NCBI GenBank assembly: GCA_018449715.1
Contig: JAAVVA010000001.1
Span: 930,001 to 994,000 of the forward strand
Reading direction: 5' to 3'
Origin: Acidobacteriaceae bacterium dw_441
GTDB lineage: Bacteria; Acidobacteriota; Terriglobia; Terriglobales; Acidobacteriaceae
DNA: 64,000 nucleotides
A model generated the notes under the pieces. It ran no database searches, was not told where the DNA came from, and was given only the letters and a program-made list of their open reading frames with translations. Below are positions 53,614 to 61,907 of this stretch, in pieces. Position 1 is the stretch's first letter. The number at the start of each line of letters is the position of its first letter. A program made the position numbers and the translations under genes.

Positions 53614-53724
53614 AAACCCGACTCGGCCAGGGGCCGCATCTGGCTATTGTAGCGTCTGGGAAGGAAGGCGTCCGGTTATCAACAGCCTGGGCCGACAGAG
53701 GGGCCAGCCGTGTAGACAGACGCC

Positions 53725-54198
53725 TCAGGCGCGAGACATCTTTGCCTCGCGCTGAGCCTTGCGGGCACGGCGTTTTACTTCTTCCTCGCTGAACATGGTG
53801 CCGCGGCACTTCTCCGAGCCACAGTAGCAGTCGGCGTCGTCATCGTCGCTGTCGTGCAGGTGATACTCGTAGGTCAGCTCCTCACCCGGCTCGATGTCGC
53901 GCACAGCCACAACCCAAATCTCATCGCCGCGATACTCGCTCTCGCAGTTCGGGTCGCAGGAGTGGTTGATGAACATGGCGGTTCCGAAGCCGTCGATCAC
54001 GTCGCCGCTTTCGTTGGCGCTGAACAGGTAGGTAATGAAGCGGTCCTTGTAGCGTTCGTCGGCCTCGCGCTTGGTGAAGACCGGGCCGTCGTACTGGATA
54101 ATGTGCGTACCCTTGCGAATCCGCCGCGTGGTGTAGCAGCCGGCCGCATGGATGGACGAGGAGCGAATCATCAAACCAGGGATCATCGAAAGACTCAT
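53725..54198 (-). CDS. SET-domain protein methyltransferase
   Basis: 157 residues from the ATG at 54198. SET motifs in order: GCYTTRRIRKGT (about 20-31), INHSCDPNCE (77-86), ELTYEYH (107-113) and a post-SET-like CYCGSEKCRG (124-133). The core methyl-transfer residues (NHSC, Tyr110) are present. A small stand-alone enzyme, probably lysine-specific on a protein target. Start codon is uncertain, as no good ribosome site is visible. Its gene lies upstream of dnaX on the same strand, 111 bp away. Confidence 0.85.
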   Translation of the reverse strand: MSLSMIPGLMIRSSSIHAAGCYTTRRIRKGTHIIQYDGPVFTKREADERYKDRFITYLFSANESGDVIDGFGTAMFINHSCDPNCESEYRGDEIWVVAVRDIEPGEELTYEYHLHDSDDDDADCYCGSEKCRGTMFSEEEVKRRARKAQREAKMSRA

Positions 54199-54336
54199 CA
54201 AAATGTATGGAATAAGAAGGAGAGCAAACGCCGCGAGGTGTGTCCCTGCGGTGTTTGTCTATATAACTTAGCTGACTATAACAAACCGGCTCGGCTCGAC
54301 GTCAAACAGGATGAGGAGGCGTACCCTTAAAGAAGG

Positions 54337-55095
54337 ATGAGAGGCATCTCCAAACACGTTCTTGTGCTGGCCACGGCCTTTGCCGTGACCGGGACATCGT
54401 ACGCGCAGAATAACGCCGCTCCGTGCAAACCGGGTTCTTCCGGATCGCAGCAGGGAAGCGGGAAGGACAAGTCTGCGAACGCCCCCTGCGCCCAGCCTGC
54501 AGACAAGGAACCATCGGCGGCGGAGAAGTTTCCATTTCCGGGCGAACCGGTGCAGGCGATTCCGGCAAAGCCGCCCCAGGATGCCCCGAGCGCCCCTGCG
54601 GCTCCGGACGCTCCCGCTTCCGAAGGGAAGGAACCTCCAGCGGCCGATAAGTTTCCGTTCCCCGGCTCCGCGCCTCCCATGCCGGGGTCGGAGGATAGCT
54701 CCAGCTCGTCCAGCAGTTCCTCGTCGAGTGACGATGCCCCCGACCGGACCGCTCCGGACAATAAAGACACCACGGAAGAAAAGCCGCGTACCACCGTGCG
54801 CCGTCGCCTTCCCAAGGTGGAGAAGCTTCAGAGCGACGAGGAGCGCGCCGCCGAAGATATGAAGATTGCGAAGTTCTACGAGGACGCCGGAAAGTTGACC
54901 GCCGCCTATTCGCGCGCAAAGGACGCGGTGAAATATCTCCCGGAAGACCCTTACACGCACTTCGCCCTGGCAAACATCGCTCAGAAGCTCGAAAAAAAGG
55001 ACGAGGCCATTGCCGAGTACAACACCTACCTCAAGCTCGACCCCGATGGTCTGCAGGTGAAGAAGGCCGAAAAGGCGCTCTCGCAACTGCGCTAG
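54337..55095 (+). CDS. TPR-repeat secreted protein with duplicated FPFPG motif
   Basis: 252 residues. Signal peptide to about residue 23 (TSYAQ), a Pro/Ala/Ser-rich half with a twice-used A-[ED]-K-FPFPG motif (about 62-69 and 103-110) and a poly-Ser run, then TPR-like helices at about 172-250: MKIAKFYEDAGKLTAAYSRA and the repeat with PYTHFALANIAQKLEKKDEA. It is probably periplasmic or surface-anchored. Ends 25 bp from the convergent flgL gene. Confidence 0.75.
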   Translation: MRGISKHVLVLATAFAVTGTSYAQNNAAPCKPGSSGSQQGSGKDKSANAPCAQPADKEPSAAEKFPFPGEPVQAIPAKPPQDAPSAPAAPDAPASEGKEPPAADKFPFPGSAPPMPGSEDSSSSSSSSSSSDDAPDRTAPDNKDTTEEKPRTTVRRRLPKVEKLQSDEERAAEDMKIAKFYEDAGKLTAAYSRAKDAVKYLPEDPYTHFALANIAQKLEKKDEAIAEYNTYLKLDPDGLQVKKAEKALSQLR

Positions 55096-55120
55096 CGCCT
55101 TCCCGGTTCCTGAATTACGT

Positions 55121-56020
55121 CTACTGAATCACGTCGAAGAGGTTGGTCTGCTGCAGCAAGGAGACGACGCTCAGCAATGCCTGGTACTGCGTCTGGTTGT
55201 TCTTGAGATCGGTCGCCACCTGCGCCGGATCGGAGGAGACCAGCGACCCCTGCTGCACCTTCAGCTGCGCCTCCTGCGTCTGCGCGTAGGTGCTGGTCGA
55301 TTCCACTGTGCTCAGCGAGTTGTTCAGAACACTGCGCTCGGTCGAAAGCGTGCTGAGCGCATCGTTCAGCGAAGATCCGTCCGCCGCGATGGTCGTGGCG
55401 TCCGCTCCTCCCTCAACGTCGGCGATCATCTGGTTCAGCGTACCGAGGACGCCCGTGGTTCCCGAGCCGAAGATTGTGGTTCCCGGCAGGCTGGTCTGAA
55501 TCTTCTGGCCGCCCGGAGTCACCAGTGTCCGCACGTTCGTGTCGCCGTTGTAGGTCACGGTCGCGGGTGTTGTCGTGGTGTCGAGCGTGAACGGCTGCGT
55601 GCCTCCGACGCTGCCGGAGAAGAGGTAGCTGCCCTGATAGCTCGTGTTGGCCAGTGCCAGCACGGAGTCGCGGATGCCCTTCAGCGAACTGGCGATGGTC
55701 TGCCGGTTGGAATCGTTCAGGGTGTCGTTGCCCGCGCTGACCGCCAGCGAAAGAGCGGAGGTCAGCTGGTTGACCACCTCGCCGAGTGCTGAATCCGTCG
55801 CCTGAAGCTGTGAGGTCACGCCCGAGGCCGTCTGTACGTAGTTGTCGATGTTCGAGAGAAGGTTGTCGAGCCGCAGGCTCTGCGCCGCCGCCGTGGCGTC
55901 GTCCGAGAGCTTGCCCACGCGCAGGCCGCTCGAAAGCTCGGCCGCGAGGTTGTTCGAGTTGTTCATCGAGTTGTTCAGGGCCTGGACGACGTTGTTGTAG
56001 TAGGTCGGATCTGCTCGCAT
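55121..56020 (-). CDS. flgL: flagellar hook-filament junction protein FlgL
   Basis: 299 residues from the ATG at 56020, with AGAGAGG upstream. N-terminal flagellin-type domain: ALNNSMNNSNNLAAELSSGLRVGKLSDDA; DSALGEVVNQLTSALSLAVSAGNDTLN; C-terminal NNQTQYQALLSVVSLLQQTNLFDVIQ. This matches FlgL (HAP3), not flagellin, and it follows flgK as usual. The earlier in-frame ATG at 56107 lies inside the intergenic region ahead of flgK's end and is not used. Confidence 0.94.
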   Translation of the reverse strand: MRADPTYYNNVVQALNNSMNNSNNLAAELSSGLRVGKLSDDATAAAQSLRLDNLLSNIDNYVQTASGVTSQLQATDSALGEVVNQLTSALSLAVSAGNDTLNDSNRQTIASSLKGIRDSVLALANTSYQGSYLFSGSVGGTQPFTLDTTTTPATVTYNGDTNVRTLVTPGGQKIQTSLPGTTIFGSGTTGVLGTLNQMIADVEGGADATTIAADGSSLNDALSTLSTERSVLNNSLSTVESTSTYAQTQEAQLKVQQGSLVSSDPAQVATDLKNNQTQYQALLSVVSLLQQTNLFDVIQ

Positions 56021-56069
56021 GGTCCTCTCTCTTTTCTTCTCAAGCTTTGCTTCAGGAAACCGCTCCGGT

Positions 56070-57473
56070 TTAGGAGACCGCGGTGGTGACGCCCAGATTG
56101 ATGGCATCGGCCATCATCTGGTTGACGATGGAGAAGACCTTCGCCGCCGCCTCGTAAGAGCGCTGGTACTGTGTCAGGTTGGCAGCCTCCTCATCCATTG
56201 AGACGCCCGAAAGCGAGTTGCGCTGGCTGGTGAGCTGCGACAGAACCGCCTGTTGCGTCGTGTTGTCGCTCGAAGCCGACGCCGTATCGCTTCCAATTGT
56301 TCCCAGCAGCGATGTCAGGAAATCAGAGGGAGTCTCGCCTGAGACGGTCGCGCTGGTGCCAAGGTCGGCGAGCTTCTGGGCATTGGTGGCTCCGTTCGAG
56401 CCTTCGCCTGTAGCTGCCGCCGCAATCGCCTTGGGATCGGTCGTGGCCAGCGCGATCTGGGCTGCCGCGCCGGTCGCGGTGGGGGGGATGTCGAAGATGG
56501 CTCCGCCGGGGTTGCCGTTGCCGTCCAGCCCGCCCGCGTTGACAGTGTTGAACTGGTCCGCGACCTGGTAGGCAAGCTCGTCGAGCGTGTTCTGGTATTG
56601 CGGAAGCAGGGTGTCTCGCGCTTCGATGGTGCCGCCGAGGTCGCCCCCGGAGAGGCTGGAGGTCACGTCCGAAGGAGGATTGCCCGCCATCACCCGCGTC
56701 TTGCCCGCGACGGTCGTCGTGCCCATCTTGTAGGCGGTGTTGCCGCTTACCAGCAGGGCGCCGCTGGTTGTCGTCAGCGAGATCTGGTTGTTCTCGATGC
56801 TGATCTGGTCCAGCCCGACGTACTGCGAAAGCTGCGAGATATAGAGCTGTCGCTGGTCTTCGAGCGCGCCTGCGTCGGCATTCGGGCTGAGCGTGGCGAT
56901 CTTCTGGTTCAGGTTAGCGATGTTGGTCAGCAGACCGTTGACCGCGTCCACATCGGTCGAAACCTGCTGGTTCAGGTTGCCCGTGATCTGGCTCATCTGG
57001 TTCGACGCGGAGTTGAATGTGCCCACCAGGTTCTGCGCCATCGAGATGACCTTCTGGCGCAGGGTCGAATCCGAGGGGTTCGCCGTCAGGGAAGAGAGCG
57101 CGTCATAGAAGTCGCTGAGCGACTTGCCGAGCGCGGTCGTGCTCGCCGAGCTGTCGGTCGAGCTGAGGCCGAAGATGTTCTCGATCTGTTGCAGCGCGCT
57201 CTGGACGGCTGCGCTCTGCGACTGCGTCTGGGTCTGCTGCTGTACGCGCTGTTCGAGCACGCGGTCGCGCTGCGAGGACTGGGTCTCGGTGGCTCCCTGG
57301 CCGACGTTGTAGCTGCCGATGCGGATGCTGTCGTTCTCCTGCCACGAGGCTACCTGCCGCGTGTAACCGGCGGTGTTCTGGTTGGCGACGTTGTTGGAGA
57401 CGACATTCAGCGCGGCCTGATCGTTCATCAGCGCCTGCCGTGCCAGTGTCATTGCCGAGCCTAGCGTTCCCAT
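56070..57473 (-). CDS. flgK: flagellar hook-filament junction protein FlgK
   Basis: 467 residues from the ATG at 57473. N-terminal rod/hook motif LNVVSNNVANQNTAGYTRQV (about 22-41); Ser/Thr/Gln-rich centre; C-terminal LTSQRNSLSGVSMDEEAANLTQYQRSYEAAAKVFSIVNQM. FlgK (HAP1) joins hook and filament. The start overlaps the upstream FlgN-like gene by 13 nt. It is in the flgM operon. Confidence 0.94.
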   Translation of the reverse strand: MGTLGSAMTLARQALMNDQAALNVVSNNVANQNTAGYTRQVASWQENDSIRIGSYNVGQGATETQSSQRDRVLEQRVQQQTQTQSQSAAVQSALQQIENIFGLSSTDSSASTTALGKSLSDFYDALSSLTANPSDSTLRQKVISMAQNLVGTFNSASNQMSQITGNLNQQVSTDVDAVNGLLTNIANLNQKIATLSPNADAGALEDQRQLYISQLSQYVGLDQISIENNQISLTTTSGALLVSGNTAYKMGTTTVAGKTRVMAGNPPSDVTSSLSGGDLGGTIEARDTLLPQYQNTLDELAYQVADQFNTVNAGGLDGNGNPGGAIFDIPPTATGAAAQIALATTDPKAIAAAATGEGSNGATNAQKLADLGTSATVSGETPSDFLTSLLGTIGSDTASASSDNTTQQAVLSQLTSQRNSLSGVSMDEEAANLTQYQRSYEAAAKVFSIVNQMMADAINLGVTTAVS

Positions 57474-57718
57474 CTCTCCGCTCCTTTGGCTGCGCACAGC
57501 CTTGCGACTACTTGGACATTGCGTCCCGTCTCTTCCAGCGTCCGTTCGAGCCTGTTGCGCTGCTCGAGCAGTGAGCGCGTGGCGTGGAGGGTGACTCCTG
57601 AGACGGCGAGCCGTCTAATCCTTGCTTCGAGCGTTTCGAGCCGTTCGAGATCAAAACTCGCCAACGCCTCGATCGTGCCCTCCAATAGCTGTGAAACGGC
57701 CTGTTCGCTCATCGTCAT
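57461..57718 (-). CDS. FlgN-like export chaperone
   Basis: 85 residues, a single long helical hairpin rich in Leu, Arg and Glu (LLEGTIEALASFDLERLETLEARI). It lies between flgM and flgK, where flgN is found in many genomes, and overlaps flgK by 13 nt. FlgN family proteins escort FlgK and FlgL. GGAAC precedes the ATG at 57718; a longer frame upstream overlaps flgM and was dropped. The name rests largely on context, as FlgN is weakly conserved. Confidence 0.65.
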   Translation of the reverse strand: MTMSEQAVSQLLEGTIEALASFDLERLETLEARIRRLAVSGVTLHATRSLLEQRNRLERTLEETGRNVQVVARLCAAKGAERWER

Positions 57719-57731
57719 CGCTCGTTCCGTT

Positions 57732-58016
57732 CTACTGGAGCATCTTCTCGGCCAGGTCGCTGGACGAGACGTAATAGCTTCCATTTGCGATTGACTCGCG
57801 CAGCGTATTGACCTTATCGAACCGCACGTCGGAGCCTTCGAGCGCGCGCGCCACCAGCTCGCTGGTAGAACTGAGATTGGTCTTGTCCTGCGTCGCCGAA
57901 GGAGAGGAAAAGACCGTCTCCGAAAGGTTTTTGTAGGGACGGCTCTCAGTAGCGGTGGAGGTCACGACTGTGCTCATGCTTTGTGTCCAGTCGCCGATTG
58001 CATTGGGGTAACTCAT
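57732..58016 (-). CDS. flgM: anti-sigma-28 factor FlgM
   Basis: 94 residues. The C-terminal half has the FlgM pattern VRFDKVNTLRESIANGSYYVSSSDLAEKML, the region that binds FliA. The N-terminal half is Ser/Thr-rich and probably disordered, as in other FlgM. It is the first gene behind the sigma-28 promoter and would hold FliA until exported through the finished hook. AGGAG lies 12 nt before the ATG; a second ATG at 57977 is possible. Confidence 0.9.
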   Translation of the reverse strand: MSYPNAIGDWTQSMSTVVTSTATESRPYKNLSETVFSSPSATQDKTNLSSTSELVARALEGSDVRFDKVNTLRESIANGSYYVSSSDLAEKMLQ

Positions 58017-58040
58017 GACTTGTACTTTCTCCTTTGAGTC

Positions 58041-58067
58041 TCATCGGCGGAATAAAGTCAAACTTTA
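58041..58067 (-). promoter_or_regulatory. sigma-28 (FliA) promoter of flgM-flgL operon
   Basis: On the minus strand TAAAGTTT (58060-58067), 11 nt, then GCCGATGA (58041-58048). The consensus is TAAAGTTT-N11-GCCGATAA, so 15 of 16 positions match with exact spacing. The predicted start at about 58034 is 18 nt before the flgM ATG. Confidence 0.9.
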
Positions 58068-58178
58068 GTACTATTACCGAAGTCAATAGTCATCCCATTC
58101 CGGTTACTGCACGGCATACCCTGAGGGCCTGAGCAGGACCGGCTGACAACATCGCGTCCGCTATCTCCAACAACTGCT

Positions 58179-58243
58179 TTATCGGCATAAGATTGGAGGC
58201 CGTCATCGGTCGCACTGGCTTTCACGGCCTCCTGTCCCGATAA
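58179..58243. repeat. nested inverted repeat, possible structured RNA
   Basis: Outer arms TTATCGG (58179-58185) and CCGATAA (58237-58243) enclose inner arms GGAGGCCGT (58195-58203) and ACGGCCTCC (58224-58232), the inner arms being perfect complements. It lies in the spacer between ysxC and the flgM promoter. No T-run follows on either strand. No riboswitch class recognised. Confidence 0.4.
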
Positions 58244-58277
58244 GGAACATGCTGTCGGAGGCCCACCCTTGCAATCT

Positions 58278-58381
58278 TGTCATTCCGCAGCGCCGCGAAG
58301 GAATCTGCTTTCCTTTCACGCCACCCGCCTTCTTCAAGGCGCAGGCAAACCGCAGATCCTTCGACTTCGCTCAGGATGATA
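58278..58381. repeat. imperfect inverted-repeat element (about 104 bp)
   Basis: The left end (about 58278-58308, TGTCATTCCGCAGCG and GAAGGAATCTGC) and the right end (58352-58381, GCAGATCCTTCGACTTC and CAGGATGATA) are near complements of each other. I associate this TCATTCC...GGAATCTGC / GCAGATCC...GGATGA layout with short dispersed repeats in acidobacterial intergenic DNA. The frames across it (58249-58717) are not genes. Confidence 0.6.
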
Positions 58382-58399
58382 CTTTTCGGGGGAGGAACC

Positions 58400-59011
58400 C
58401 TACTCCACTACGCCCTGAATTCTCTGCCACAGCGCAGGAATCCCCGAGCCGGTCTTCGCCGAGATGGAAAGAATCTCTTCCACCTCGTGCTCGCGCTTCA
58501 GAGCCGCGACGTTCTTCCCCAGCACGTTATTCGAAAGCCGGTCGGCCTTTGTTCCAACCACGACGAATGGACGCTGTGTCTGCTTCAGGTAGTTGATCAG
58601 CAGCCCGTCGCTGGGCTGAGGAGGAATGTTGGTGTCCACCAGGCAGACGCACAGCGCCAGTGTCTCGCGCTCGGCGAGGTACGGCTCGATGAACTGCGGC
58701 CACTCCGCCGAGATTGACTTTGAGATCTTCGCGTAGCCGTACCCCGGCAGGTCGGCGAAGATGATCGAAGGAGCCGCCTTCTGCCGTCCTCCCGAGACCT
58801 CATGCAGGGCGAAGAAGTTGATCGCCCGTGTGCGACCCGGCGTCGACGAGACCTTCGCCTCCTTCGATCCCAGCAGCGCATTGATCAGCGAGGATTTGCC
58901 GACGTTCGACCGCCCGAGAAACGCGACCTCCGGGGCTCCGTAGGTCTTCGATTCCGTGGGGAAGTGGGCAACGTCGGTGGCCGAGAGAAGAAAGATAGGA
59001 TTCAACCGCAT
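58400..59011 (-). CDS. ysxC: ribosome biogenesis GTPase YsxC/EngB
   Basis: 203 residues. G1 GRSNVGKS at 33-40, G3 DLPGYGYAK, G4 GTKADRL and G5 SAKTG, all in order. Length and motifs fit EngB (YihA/YsxC), which acts in large-subunit assembly. Upstream is the lipoprotein gene on the same strand; downstream the structured spacer and flgM promoter. Confidence 0.95.
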   Translation of the reverse strand: MRLNPIFLLSATDVAHFPTESKTYGAPEVAFLGRSNVGKSSLINALLGSKEAKVSSTPGRTRAINFFALHEVSGGRQKAAPSIIFADLPGYGYAKISKSISAEWPQFIEPYLAERETLALCVCLVDTNIPPQPSDGLLINYLKQTQRPFVVVGTKADRLSNNVLGKNVAALKREHEVEEILSISAKTGSGIPALWQRIQGVVE

Positions 59012-59048
59012 GGTTCCAGTCTATCCTCATGAACCGGCTGTTAAATAG

Positions 59049-59075
59049 AAGAGGCGTCCGCAAGGGACGCCTCTT
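59049..59075 (-). terminator. intrinsic terminator of lipoprotein gene
   Basis: AAGAGGCGTCC (59049-59059) and GGACGCCTCTT (59065-59075) pair perfectly across 5 nt. On the minus strand it follows the lipoprotein stop by 24 bp, then TTCTATTTAA. T content after the stem is moderate. Confidence 0.75.
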
Positions 59076-59098
59076 TCGAGAGGAAGTACCGGGAAGAG

Positions 59099-59899
59099 TT
59101 ACTTCGTGACCGAGAGGGACGACTGCAGGGTGAACGAAACCACCGATTCGGCCGGGATCGCGACATCCTTGTTGCCCGTGAGGGCCGCGCCCGCGGTGCC
59201 TGCGCCCGCACCGGCCAGAGCGCCGATCAGGGCTCCCTTGCCGCCGCCCGCCAGGCCGCCGATCAGAGCGCCTGCGCCGCCGCCGCCGCCGATGAATCCG
59301 GCAGTACGCTTACCCTTGCCTGTGGCCTGCTTCGTATAGGCGCTGGTCGTTACCTGCTGGCCGCCGATCGAGGTCAGCTGAATTCCAATAATTCCTTCAC
59401 CCTTGAAGCGTCCCTGGCCCTTGGCTGCGACCACGGTTCCTTCCACGCGGGTTCCGCGGGGGAAGACAACCTCGCCGCCCCGGGTCTTCAGGGAGGAGGA
59501 GAGCTCGCCGCTGAACGCATCGCCGACGTTGCTGCCCTTCGCGCTGAGCTGCTGCGAGATCGAAGCAGAGACGCGCGTGCCGCTGGGAACCGTCAGGGTG
59601 ACAGGCTGCGGCGGAGGTGGCGGCGCGGGAGCTGGTGCCGGAGCCGCTGCCCTAGGAGCCGGAGCCGCCATGGGGGCAGGGGCTGGTGCAGGAGCGGTCG
59701 CCGGGGTGGCGGCAGGCGCGGGTGCGGGAGCAGCCGCTGCCGTCTGGTCCGCCGGTGCCGGAGCAGGAGCCGCCGGGGCAGAGTTCTGCGCGGCTGGGTC
59801 AGCGGCCGGTGCCGCCGGGGTCGAGCTCTTGCATCCGCCGAGGATGAGGGCTGTGGTCAAAGCAAACGTTGTTGCCAGGTTTCTTGTTGTCGCGTGCAT
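59099..59899 (-). CDS. Ala/Pro-rich lipoprotein with glycine-zipper domain
   Basis: 266 residues. Lipobox LILGGC near residue 23; an Ala-Pro repeat region at about 28-100; then a beta-domain with VPSGTRVSASISQQLSAKGSNVGDAFSGEL and VVFPRGTRVEGTVVAAKGQGRFKG; a glycine zipper at about 202-245 (GGGGGAGALIGGLAGGGKGALIGALAGAGAG). Likely an outer-membrane or periplasmic lipoprotein that associates with membrane through the Gly zipper. The Pro-rich part probably spans to the peptidoglycan. Confidence 0.85.
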   Translation of the reverse strand: MHATTRNLATTFALTTALILGGCKSSTPAAPAADPAAQNSAPAAPAPAPADQTAAAAPAPAPAATPATAPAPAPAPMAAPAPRAAAPAPAPAPPPPPQPVTLTVPSGTRVSASISQQLSAKGSNVGDAFSGELSSSLKTRGGEVVFPRGTRVEGTVVAAKGQGRFKGEGIIGIQLTSIGGQQVTTSAYTKQATGKGKRTAGFIGGGGGAGALIGGLAGGGKGALIGALAGAGAGTAGAALTGNKDVAIPAESVVSFTLQSSLSVTK

Positions 59900-60035
59900 T
59901 AATCTTTTCTCCCTGGTACTGCTCGGAATGCTGGATAGCAGTGTACTCCCGATAGATTACTGAAACGTCCGTGGAGTTGTATGTCGATGGTTCTTCAACT
60001 GCTTTTTTATCATTCTGTTAGATTTATCTGCCCCG

Positions 60036-61841
60036 TCAGGCGCGCTCTCCCTCGAAATACCGCTCGATCTCTTCGAGCGTCTTGCCCTTGGTCTCCGGCA
60101 GGAAGAAGGTGACGACGATGAAGTAGATCACCGTAAACCCGGCAAAGAGGAAGAACATGAACGCGTACCCGTACTTACTGACCACGGGAAGGAAGATTCC
60201 CGCCAGAGTTGTCGAGACCATCTGGTTGATGACGAGAGCAATGCTCATACCGTTCGAGCGGATGCGCGTCGGCATCAGCTCCGATAGAGCCAGCCACACG
60301 CCTACGCCGGGGCCGACCGCGTAGAACGACATGAAGAGGTATAGCCCAATCGCGACCAGCCAGCCGTGTCCCGAGGTGGGAACCCGGCCCACAGGGGCCC
60401 GCTCGATCTTCAGTGGAGCCGTGCGCGCCACGTCGAGGTTGCCGAAGGGGTTCTTGAAGAATGCTTCTACCTTGTTCGAGGGCACGGCGCTCTCGCGATT
60501 GATCTGGATAGCCGCCGCGCCGGGATCGTCGGAGCGGACGAAGCTCGTCGCCGCGGTAAAGTCGCCGTAGGAGTAGATCACGGCCAGCGAGGAGCGGTCG
60601 GGGTCGATCTCGCCACCATTTGTTCCCAGCAGATGCTTTGCCTCGTCGGAACTGAACTTCAGGTTCAGCGTCTGGTCAGGCGCGACCATTGCCTGCATCG
60701 CGTCCTTGCGGTCCACGCTCAGGCTTTCAGTCGAGCGGAACAGCAGCCCCACCCCCACCATCGAGACGATAATTCCGGAGGTCCCGATGATGAACAGGAA
60801 CTTGCGTCCCTTACGGTCGATCAGGGTCATGCCGATGATCGTCGTCACGAAGTTGACGATGGTGAAGATCACGTATCCCCAGTGCGCCTGCAGGTCTGAA
60901 AGGCCGCTCTGCAGCAGGATGGAGGTGTTGTACCCGATGATCGAGTTCACCCCCGTCGCCGTGTTGCAGAACAGGATGATGCAGGCCAGAAGGAAGGGAA
61001 CGACGTACTTGCGCTTCAGCAGCGACTCCTTTACGGCATCGCCCGTGCCCTCCGAAACCTTCACGGTCGCAACCGCGTTCTCGATTTCCTTCATCTCGAA
61101 CTCGGCGTGTTGTGGCTCCCATGCCTTCAGCAAAGCGGCTCGCGCCTTCTCTGTACGTCCGCGCAGTACCAGCCATCGTGGGGACTCCGCGACGAACAGG
61201 CTTCCAACTACGAAGAGCACTCCCGGCGGCAGCGAAACCCAGAAGATGCGCCGCCACGCCTGGTCTTTGAAAGCGAACAGCCCGGCTGCGTCTGAGACGC
61301 GGGCAACGGCCTCGACGCGGTAGCTGTAGTAGATGCCGATCAGCGCGGCAGAGACGATGCCCAGCGTCAGCAGCCACTGGAAGACGGAGGTTCCGCTGCC
61401 GCGATTGTTCGCCGGAAGACACTCGGCGAGGTACAGCGGAACGACGACGCCGATCAGTCCGCCGCTGACTCCCTGCAGCAGGCGCCCGAAGAACAGCGGC
61501 CCGTAGCCATGCGCCAGCGCGATGATCGGGATGCTGAGCACGAAGGCGATGCCGCTCAGCATCATCAGGGGCTTGCGACCCATCCAATCGGCCAGCAGGC
61601 CCGCGAAGAGCGTCGAGAAGACGCTTCCCAGCAGCACGGCGGCGACGATGATCGAAAGCTGTCCCGCGTTTAGATGAGAGGTGGCCTCAAGGTAGGGAAG
61701 CGCACCGCCGATGATGCCGACGTCCACGCCGTAGAGCAAGCCTCCGAGTCCTGCCACCAGCAGGAGAATGCGGTTGTAGCCGGACTTCATCCGGGCGGAG
61801 TCGCCCGGGGCTGCGGTGGTGCTCGAAGGGGTGTAGGCCAT
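60036..61841 (-). CDS. MFS sugar transporter with large extra loop
   Basis: 601 residues, sugar porter family with 12 helices. Signatures: GGLLYGVDVGIIGGALPYL, DWMGRKPLMMLSG, GRLLQGVSGG, PLYLAE, PESPRWL-like AESPRWLVLRGR, IDRKGRK and a C-terminal PETKGKTLEEIE. An extra stretch of about 120 residues at about 370-490 lies between helices 9 and 10, compared with about 490 residues in XylE-type transporters. Given the fucose-catabolic neighbours it is likely a proton-linked importer for L-fucose or a related sugar. Confidence 0.9.
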   Translation of the reverse strand: MAYTPSSTTAAPGDSARMKSGYNRILLLVAGLGGLLYGVDVGIIGGALPYLEATSHLNAGQLSIIVAAVLLGSVFSTLFAGLLADWMGRKPLMMLSGIAFVLSIPIIALAHGYGPLFFGRLLQGVSGGLIGVVVPLYLAECLPANNRGSGTSVFQWLLTLGIVSAALIGIYYSYRVEAVARVSDAAGLFAFKDQAWRRIFWVSLPPGVLFVVGSLFVAESPRWLVLRGRTEKARAALLKAWEPQHAEFEMKEIENAVATVKVSEGTGDAVKESLLKRKYVVPFLLACIILFCNTATGVNSIIGYNTSILLQSGLSDLQAHWGYVIFTIVNFVTTIIGMTLIDRKGRKFLFIIGTSGIIVSMVGVGLLFRSTESLSVDRKDAMQAMVAPDQTLNLKFSSDEAKHLLGTNGGEIDPDRSSLAVIYSYGDFTAATSFVRSDDPGAAAIQINRESAVPSNKVEAFFKNPFGNLDVARTAPLKIERAPVGRVPTSGHGWLVAIGLYLFMSFYAVGPGVGVWLALSELMPTRIRSNGMSIALVINQMVSTTLAGIFLPVVSKYGYAFMFFLFAGFTVIYFIVVTFFLPETKGKTLEEIERYFEGERA

Positions 61842-61907
61842 AGGTGATTAAGCTGTTTTACCTGTTGGCGACGCGATTGGAAAGTCTTTCCGCGCGCGGG
61901 GCACGAA

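Noticed and set aside
53614..53724. Possible SRP RNA near dnaX
   Set aside because: The conserved GGAAG/AGCA loop of 4.5S RNA is not present in the right context and no long hairpin was found.
58249..58717. Plus-strand frames over the repeat and ysxC
   Set aside because: They span the inverted-repeat element and then run antisense to ysxC; no domain or ribosome site.
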